Shown here piece after piece: positions 58,063 through 64,000 of a stretch of DNA of 64,000 nt (the first letter of the stretch is position 1; each line of letters begins with the position of its first letter). The stretch spans positions 62,001 to 126,000 of the forward strand of contig NZ_LOIC01000088.1 in NCBI RefSeq assembly GCF_001684335.1, in the 5' to 3' direction. The notes under the pieces are model-generated. The model did not search any database. It saw nothing but the letters and a program-made list of their open reading frames with translations, and had not been told where the DNA came from. This stretch comes from Photorhabdus namnaonensis. Its GTDB lineage: Bacteria; Pseudomonadota; Gammaproteobacteria; Enterobacterales; Enterobacteriaceae. The position numbers and the translations under genes were made by a program.

Positions 58063-61000
58063 ATGAAAGTTAACGATATATATTCCAATGCTTTTAATTT
58101 TGGATCTTATATTAATACTGGTATTGATCCTAGAACGGGTCAGTATAGCGCAAATATCAATATTATCACGTTAAGACCAAATAATGTCGGCAATATTGAA
58201 CAGGTATTTAATCTATCATTCTCGCCATTAACAACGTTAAATAATGGGTTTGGGATTGGCTGGCGATTTTCATTAACAACATTGGATGTAAAAACACTCA
58301 CATTTAGCCGAGCAAATGGAGAGCAATTTAAATGTAAACCATTGCCGCCTAATAATAATGATATTAGCTTTAAAGATAAAAAGTTAAAAGATTTACGCGT
58401 ATATAAGCTCGATAGCAATACCTTCTATGTTTATAACAAAAATGGCATTATAGAAACACTGAAACGAATTGGATCGAGTGATATAGCAAAAACGGTTGCA
58501 CTTGAATTTCCTGATGGCGAAGCGTTTGATTTAATTTATAATTCACGATTTGCATTATCCGAAATAAAATACCGTGTAACTGGTAAAACTTATCTTAAAC
58601 TCAACTATTCTGGAAATAATTGTACATCGGTCGAATACCCTGATGATAATAATATCTCTGCGAAAATCGCTTTCGATTATCGTAATGATTACCTTATTAC
58701 AGTGACGGTACCTTATGATGCTTCTGGTCCTATTGATTCTGCCAGATTTAAGATGACCTATCAGACGTTAAAAGGAATATTTCCGGTTATTAGTGCTTTT
58801 CGTACACCGACAGGTTATGTTGAGCTGGTAAGTTATAAAGAGAATGGACATAAAGTGACGGACACGGAATCTATTCCTTATGCTGCTGCATTGATTATTC
58901 AACCGGGTAATGGGCAGCCGGCGATCAGCAAATCCTATGAATATAGTTCAGTGCATAATTTCTTGGGCTATTCTTCTGGTCGGACAAGCTTTGATTCTAG
59001 CCAGGATAATTTGTATCTGGTCACAGGGAAATATACCTATTCATCCATTGAACGGGTTTTAGATGGTCAAAATGTCGTTTCAGTAACAGAAAGAGTGTTT
59101 AATAAATTCCATTTAATGACCAAAGAAGCGAGAACACAAGATAATAAGAGAATTACAACAGAAATTACCTACAATGAAGATCCGTCAAAAGGTTTCTCCG
59201 AGCAACCAGAAAATTTACAACAACCATCTCGGGTATTAACGCGTTATACAAACTTACAAACCAATACTTCACGAGAAGAGACCGTTAATATTAAAAGCGA
59301 TGATTGGGGAAATACGCTACTTATTACTGAGACCAGTGGGATACAGAAAGAATACGTTTATTATCCTGTGAATGGTGAAGGGAATAATTGTCCTGCCGAT
59401 CCATTAGGTTTTTCCCGATTTTTGAAATCAGCTACGCAAAAAGGATCGCCTGATGCCGCTCAAAGTGTCGCGAATAGGGTGACTAATTACACATATCAGA
59501 AATTGCCTACGTTTACAGGTGCTTATATAAAGGAATATGTCAGTAAAGCTTCAGAAACCACAGATAATAAAATAGTGAGAACCTTTAGCTATGTTAATTC
59601 ACCGACAAACAAATCTCATGGATCGTTAGCGAAAATAGCGTCGGTAATGAATAACCAACAAACGGTCACAACATTTAAATATGAATATTCAGACAGTGAG
59701 ATGACCACGAACTCTACAGTGACGGGGTTTGATGGTGCGCATATGGAATCGAAAAATGTGACCTCTATTTATACACATCGGCAGCTTCGTAAAGTTGATG
59801 TGAACCGTGTGATTACAGATCAGTCTTATGATCTTTTAGGCCGAATTACAGGTCAAATTATTGACCCTGGCACGACAAAAGAGACTAAACGCAGTTATGT
59901 TTATCAATATCCCGGTGGTGACGAAAATGATTTTTGGCCGGTGATGATAGAAATTGATCCCCAAGGTATCAGGCGTAAAACCCATTACGATGGACTGGGG
60001 CGTATTTGTTCGATTGAAGAACAAGATGATGATGGTACTTGGGGTACATCGGGGATTTATCAAGGCACATATCGCAAAGTGCTCGCCAGACAATATGATG
60101 TTTTGGGGCAATTAATCAAGGAAATTTCAAATGATTGGCTATGGGATTTATCTGCTAATCCTTTGGCTCGTCTGACGACTCCTTTGGTTACAACGAAAAC
60201 TTATCAATATGATGGTTGGGGAAATCGTTACAGCACGGAATACAGCGATGGTCGGATAGAACTGGAAATCCATGACCCTATTACGAGGACAATTATTCAA
60301 GGGGTCAAAGGGTTGGGGATGTTAAATATTCAGCAAAATAGCTTTGAGCAGCCCGCTTCAATTAAAGTTGTGTATCCTGATGGTGCGATATATAGCACTC
60401 GTACCTATCGTTATGATGGATTTGGTCGTACTGTGACTGAAACAGATGCAGAAGGTTACTCTACCCAAATTGAGTACGATGTATTTGATCGTATCGTGAA
60501 AAAAACATTGCCAGATAGCACAATATTAGAATCCGCTTATGCAAGCTTTAGCCATGAAGAATTAATTTCCGCACTGAACGTGAATGGAACACAATTAGGC
60601 TCGTTAGTTTATGATGGTCTTGGGCGAGTCACCAGCGATACGGTGGGTGGTCGCAAAACAGAATATTTATATGGGACTCAAGGTGATAAACCTATTCAGT
60701 CTGTCACTCCCGCGCGTAATAAACAAAATATAGATTATCTTTATTCTCTCGGCAGTGTGATGTCCAAATTCACCACAGAGACAAGCCAGCAAAACTTTCG
60801 TTATTATCCCAAAACGGGGGCGCTATTATCTGCGTCAGAGGGAGTATCCCAGAGTAATTACAGCTATTTCCCATCGGGTGTATTACAGCACGAATCGTTT
60901 TCTCGGGATAATAAACCCGTTTCATCGGGCGATTACCGTTATACGATGTCTGGCTTGATTCAGCGTCATAAAGATAGTTTTGGTCATAATCATGTTTATA

Positions 61001-62940
61001 GTTATGACGGACAAGGAAAATTAGTTAAAACAGAGCAGAGTTCACAATACGCTACATTTGAATATGACAATGTTGGGCGGTTAATAACAACAATGACAAA
61101 AGACACAACGTCATTATCCCAATTAACCACAAAAATTGAATACGATGCTTTTGATCGAGAAATAAAACGCTCGCTAATTAGTGACTTTGCAATGCAAGTA
61201 ATGACTTTAAGCTATACAAAGAATAATCAAATTAGTCAACGTATCACCTCCGTCGATGGGGTGGTTATAAAGAATGAACGTTATCAATATGATAGTAATC
61301 AACGCCTAAGCCAGTACCAATGCGAAGGGGAGCAATCTCCGGTTGACCATACCGGGCGTGTGTTAAATCAACAGATTTATCATTATGACCAATGGGGAAA
61401 TATTAAACGGATTGATAATACATATCGAGATGGTAAGGAAACAGTGGACTATCATTTCAGCCAAACTGATCCAACTCAACTTATTCGTATTACCAGTGAT
61501 AAACAGCAAATAGAGTTAAGTTATGATGCCAATGGTAATCTGACGCGCGACGAAAAAGGGCAGACGCTTATTTACGATCAGAATAATCGCTTGGTACAGG
61601 TAAAAGACAGTAAAGGTAATCTGGTATGCCAATATCAATATGATGCATTGAACAAATTAACCGCACAAGTTTTAGCGAATGGTACGATGAATCGTCAGTA
61701 TTATGCATCAGGTAAAGTGACGAATGTTCAATTAGGAGATGAAACCATTACCTGGTTGAACAGCGATAAGCAACGGCTTGGTCATCAGAGTACCAAGAAC
61801 GGCCAGTCCGTCTACTATCAATATGGCACGGACCATAATAGTACGGTTGTAGCCAGTCAAAACGAAAACGAGTTGATGGCTTTGTCCTACACTCCTTATG
61901 GTTTTAGGAGTTTAATTTCTTCATTACCGGGTTTGAATGGCGCGCAGATCGATCCAGTGACCGGTTGGTATTTCTTAGGTAACGGATATCGTGTTTTCAA
62001 CCCAGTTTTCATGAGATTTCAAAGTCCCGACAGTTGGAGTCCTTTTGGTCGGGGAGGGGTTAATCCCTACACTTATTGCGAAGGCGATCCCATAAATCGG
62101 ATTGATCTGAACGGTCATCTTAGTGCCGGCGGGATATTAGGCATTGTGCTAGGGGCAATTGGTATCATTGTGGGCATTGTGTCACTGGGGGCTGGCGCGG
62201 CAATTAGTGCAGGTTTAATTGCCGCGGGGGGAGCGCTTGGCGCTATTGCTTCTACCAGTACACTCGCAGTGACTGCGACGGTTATTGGATTGGCGGCTGA
62301 TTCGATAGGGATTGCGTCAGCGGCATTATCGGAAAAAGATCCGAAAACAGCCGGAATATTAAATTGGGTTAGTGCGGGGTTGGGGATTTTAAGCTTTGGC
62401 ATCAGTGCAATAACCTTTACCTCTTCGCTGGTAAAATCGGCCCGGAGTGGTTCCCAAGCGGTCAGCACGGGTGTTATCGGGTCAGTACCGATTGAATTTG
62501 GTGAAATTGCCAGTCGTTCTAGCAGACGCTGGGATATCGCTTTATCCACGGTGTCATTGAGTGCGAATGCTGTGGCGCTCTCTACCGGAATAGCAGCTTC
62601 CGCCGTTGCGGGTAGTAATGCGAATGCGGCGAATATCTTGGGATGGGTCTCCGTGGGTTTTGGTGCGGTGTCAACAACTTCGGGGCTAATCAACCTTGCA
62701 CGTACTGCTTATGCAGTGAATCATCATACTTGGGAACTCAGTTCATCGGCAGGCGCTTCGGAAGGAAGCGAAGCCTATACTTTATCTCGTTTTACGCAAT
62801 TGGAGCCGGAAGCGGTAAATGTTCATCCATCCATTCGGGCAGTTGAAGTGAATCAAGCATTCCGAAATAGTACCGGAAATCTATTTAGCCAATCGTCTGT
62901 TGAAACCCGTAATGTGTTGCGAGGCCGTTTGACCATATAA
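58063..62940 (+). CDS. RHS/YD-repeat protein, TccC-like core
   Basis: A 1625-residue protein. After an N-terminal domain (MKVNDIYSNAFNFGSYINTG) the middle has many YD/RHS repeats (YDGLGRICSIE, YDANGNLTRDEKG, YDALNKLTAQ). The RHS core ends like TccC: DPVTGWYFLGNGYRVFNPVF, SPDSWSPFGRGG, EGDPINRIDLNGH near residues 1310-1352. TccC-type cores release a C-terminal toxin by an aspartyl self-cleavage here. The last ~273 residues are glycine/alanine-rich and strongly hydrophobic in segments, with no ADP-ribosyltransferase or nuclease motif seen. It may be membrane-active; no Tc A/B gene is adjacent. Confidence 0.85.
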   Translation: MKVNDIYSNAFNFGSYINTGIDPRTGQYSANINIITLRPNNVGNIEQVFNLSFSPLTTLNNGFGIGWRFSLTTLDVKTLTFSRANGEQFKCKPLPPNNNDISFKDKKLKDLRVYKLDSNTFYVYNKNGIIETLKRIGSSDIAKTVALEFPDGEAFDLIYNSRFALSEIKYRVTGKTYLKLNYSGNNCTSVEYPDDNNISAKIAFDYRNDYLITVTVPYDASGPIDSARFKMTYQTLKGIFPVISAFRTPTGYVELVSYKENGHKVTDTESIPYAAALIIQPGNGQPAISKSYEYSSVHNFLGYSSGRTSFDSSQDNLYLVTGKYTYSSIERVLDGQNVVSVTERVFNKFHLMTKEARTQDNKRITTEITYNEDPSKGFSEQPENLQQPSRVLTRYTNLQTNTSREETVNIKSDDWGNTLLITETSGIQKEYVYYPVNGEGNNCPADPLGFSRFLKSATQKGSPDAAQSVANRVTNYTYQKLPTFTGAYIKEYVSKASETTDNKIVRTFSYVNSPTNKSHGSLAKIASVMNNQQTVTTFKYEYSDSEMTTNSTVTGFDGAHMESKNVTSIYTHRQLRKVDVNRVITDQSYDLLGRITGQIIDPGTTKETKRSYVYQYPGGDENDFWPVMIEIDPQGIRRKTHYDGLGRICSIEEQDDDGTWGTSGIYQGTYRKVLARQYDVLGQLIKEISNDWLWDLSANPLARLTTPLVTTKTYQYDGWGNRYSTEYSDGRIELEIHDPITRTIIQGVKGLGMLNIQQNSFEQPASIKVVYPDGAIYSTRTYRYDGFGRTVTETDAEGYSTQIEYDVFDRIVKKTLPDSTILESAYASFSHEELISALNVNGTQLGSLVYDGLGRVTSDTVGGRKTEYLYGTQGDKPIQSVTPARNKQNIDYLYSLGSVMSKFTTETSQQNFRYYPKTGALLSASEGVSQSNYSYFPSGVLQHESFSRDNKPVSSGDYRYTMSGLIQRHKDSFGHNHVYSYDGQGKLVKTEQSSQYATFEYDNVGRLITTMTKDTTSLSQLTTKIEYDAFDREIKRSLISDFAMQVMTLSYTKNNQISQRITSVDGVVIKNERYQYDSNQRLSQYQCEGEQSPVDHTGRVLNQQIYHYDQWGNIKRIDNTYRDGKETVDYHFSQTDPTQLIRITSDKQQIELSYDANGNLTRDEKGQTLIYDQNNRLVQVKDSKGNLVCQYQYDALNKLTAQVLANGTMNRQYYASGKVTNVQLGDETITWLNSDKQRLGHQSTKNGQSVYYQYGTDHNSTVVASQNENELMALSYTPYGFRSLISSLPGLNGAQIDPVTGWYFLGNGYRVFNPVFMRFQSPDSWSPFGRGGVNPYTYCEGDPINRIDLNGHLSAGGILGIVLGAIGIIVGIVSLGAGAAISAGLIAAGGALGAIASTSTLAVTATVIGLAADSIGIASAALSEKDPKTAGILNWVSAGLGILSFGISAITFTSSLVKSARSGSQAVSTGVIGSVPIEFGEIASRSSRRWDIALSTVSLSANAVALSTGIAASAVAGSNANAANILGWVSVGFGAVSTTSGLINLARTAYAVNHHTWELSSSAGASEGSEAYTLSRFTQLEPEAVNVHPSIRAVEVNQAFRNSTGNLFSQSSVETRNVLRGRLTI

Positions 62941-62974
62941 AGATTCTGTGGGCTGAACGAAATAATAATCAGGG

Positions 62975-62997
62975 GGCGACGTCTGTGTCGCCTTTTT
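62975..62997 (+). terminator. Terminator after RHS gene
   Basis: GGCGAC-GTCTGT-GTCGCC followed by TTTTT is a perfect six-base GC stem with T-run, 35 bases after the stop. Confidence 0.9.
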
Positions 62998-63391
62998 GGT
63001 TTCTTTGAGGTAAAAAGTGGAATGAAATGTTGTCAAGGGTTATAAGTGTTAATTGTAAAAAATGTGATTATATTCACGTTTATATGTCGATATAATGCCT
63101 CTGATTATTTAATTTTATTGCACTTACTATACGAAACTGCCTTATAATTTTATTTTTAATAAATTATTATCTCATTATGAAATTAAAATAAATTATTTCT
63201 AGATCATATTCTTGAGTTTGTTTTTTTATCCAGTTCCGGTTCTAATTAATGTGCTACAAAGCGCATCTTGACCTATTCAAATTAATAAGCGCTTATATAA
63301 TGGTTCCTTGCTATTCTAGCATCATGACCTATTATTTTTTTATCTACCTACCTATCTCTCTCTTCGCTATCATCAAAAGTCGGGATCACAT
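62998..63391. other. AT-rich intergenic region
   Basis: A 394-base region with no gene; promoter of the next gene should be here. Confidence 0.5.
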
Positions 63392-64000
63392 ATGAACGCT
63401 TATATTAAGTACGTTAAAAAATTTAATGAAGTTTGTGAGCATTATCAGATGCATAAGATAAGAGAAGATGAACAAGTTTATGATCCAGTTAATAAACCTG
63501 TGATTATGTCAGCTAAGTTAATAAAAGAAGCTTTTAATCCTGAGTTGTTTTCTGATGATGCTTTATTTTCACTATTTAACATATTGAAAAAAGAAATGAT
63601 GGTTTCTCAGGAGTCTTTAATCCGGGTATATATAGAGGGAAGATTGAGTGCGGAACACATTGATCCTATTCTTTATACTGAGCCTAATGAAAATGAGACA
63701 TTTGAGAGTTGGATATCACGAGCTACTGGAGGTGAACGGTTCTGTGTTATTGTCAATGATACTGAACGTTGGTCTGATTACATTTTTCAAGCAGTTTCTT
63801 CTATTTTCGCTCCTTTGCGAAAAATTCTTGGGGAAAGAAATACTTTCATAGGAACTTGTCTGTTTATTGGTAACTATGGATACACGCCATTTGGTGTTCA
63901 TCTTGATGATCCTTATAGCTCGGTAGTGCATTTCCATTGTGGGCCTAACGCCAAAGAAATGTCTTTGTTTAATAAGGATGTTTTCGAAAAAATAGAAGGG
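63392..64000 (+). CDS. Partial protein with jumonji/cupin-like HxD motif (3' end outside window)
   Basis: A frame from the ATG at 63392 stays open to the window end (203 codons). Near its end GYTPFGVHLDDPYSSVVHFH resembles the metal-binding HxD and following strand of JmjC/cupin-type Fe(II) oxygenases, with the distal His likely beyond the window. The N-terminal part is helical (KLIKEAFNPELF, NILKKEMMVS). Function is only suggested. It has its own promoter region after the RHS terminator. Confidence 0.5.
   Translation, partial: MNAYIKYVKKFNEVCEHYQMHKIREDEQVYDPVNKPVIMSAKLIKEAFNPELFSDDALFSLFNILKKEMMVSQESLIRVYIEGRLSAEHIDPILYTEPNENETFESWISRATGGERFCVIVNDTERWSDYIFQAVSSIFAPLRKILGERNTFIGTCLFIGNYGYTPFGVHLDDPYSSVVHFHCGPNAKEMSLFNKDVFEKIEG

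Noticed and set aside
62115-62693. 192-codon minus-strand frame opposite the RHS tail
   Set aside because: Shadow of the glycine/alanine-rich coding strand; no ribosome site or family motif.

Overview
The window is almost certainly chromosome of Photorhabdus, an insect-pathogenic, nematode-symbiotic relative of the enterobacteria. Direct support: the stlCDE-type stilbene/dialkylresorcinol genes, the enterobacterial core pieces ydgI, ydgH, pntAB, uspE and fnr, a Yersinia-type urease operon, a cinnamate-degrading hca/mhp block, a full-length ERIC repeat and an RHS/TccC-like protein. No rRNA, tRNA or CRISPR array was seen. All family assignments are by eye; no database was searched.

Layout. 1-4.5 kb: a minus-strand chaperone/usher fimbrial operon (subunit, chaperone, usher, partial tip protein) with a near-perfect CRP palindrome upstream. 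5.1-5.95 kb: a GC-rich, probably acquired secreted alpha/beta-hydrolase whose nucleophile position is Ala. 6.3-15.4 kb: the ydgI-ydgH-pntAB backbone with stlCDE inserted between ydgI and ydgH. 15.5-23.2 kb: a small toxin-antitoxin pair, a nickel permease and ureABCEFGD. 23.3-25.1 kb: uspE and fnr. 26.1-38.5 kb: a compact nine-gene plus-strand operon that I read as an undescribed biosynthetic cluster. 38.9-47.0 kb: mhpD, mhpC and hcaR facing hcaEFCB-mhpB-hcaD. 47.0-49.4 kb: a small unknown gene and an OppA-like protein. 49.8-51.6 kb: an intact IS200/IS605 element with TnpA, TnpB and a probable omega RNA end. 51.7-53.1 kb: an HTH protein facing a RES-domain toxin. 53.8-56.1 kb: a ketosynthase / MaoC-like / ACP mini-operon. 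56.3-62.9 kb: two unknown proteins followed by a 1625-residue RHS protein. The window ends in a truncated gene with a possible jumonji/cupin-type metal site.

The most interesting region is 26,094-38,531. It encodes (1) a 1138-residue fusion of a heme-oxygenase-like diiron oxidase, an EctB-like class III aminotransferase and a glutathionylspermidine-synthetase-like ATP-grasp; (2) an E1/ThiF adenylating enzyme with an N-terminal segment resembling a RiPP recognition element; (3) an Fe(II)/2-oxoglutarate oxygenase; (4) a GNAT acetyltransferase; (5) a CapA-like phosphoesterase; (6) an ATP-grasp ligase; (7) a PurD paralogue that keeps its ATP-grasp core but has lost motifs of the phosphoribosylamine pocket; (8) a 14-TM-type MFS exporter; and (9) a signature-family amidase. 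There is no NRPS or PKS module. Three ATP-grasp ligases plus an E1-like enzyme imply amide-bond assembly of a small, probably diamino-acid-containing, exported metabolite.

The regions may be metabolically linked. Cinnamate is the precursor of Photorhabdus stilbene (made by stlCDE with genes elsewhere) and is also the substrate of the hca pathway, so manufacture and disposal of the same aromatic lie about 30 kb apart. Urease with its own nickel importer, the OppA-like protein and the RHS protein fit life in an insect cadaver.
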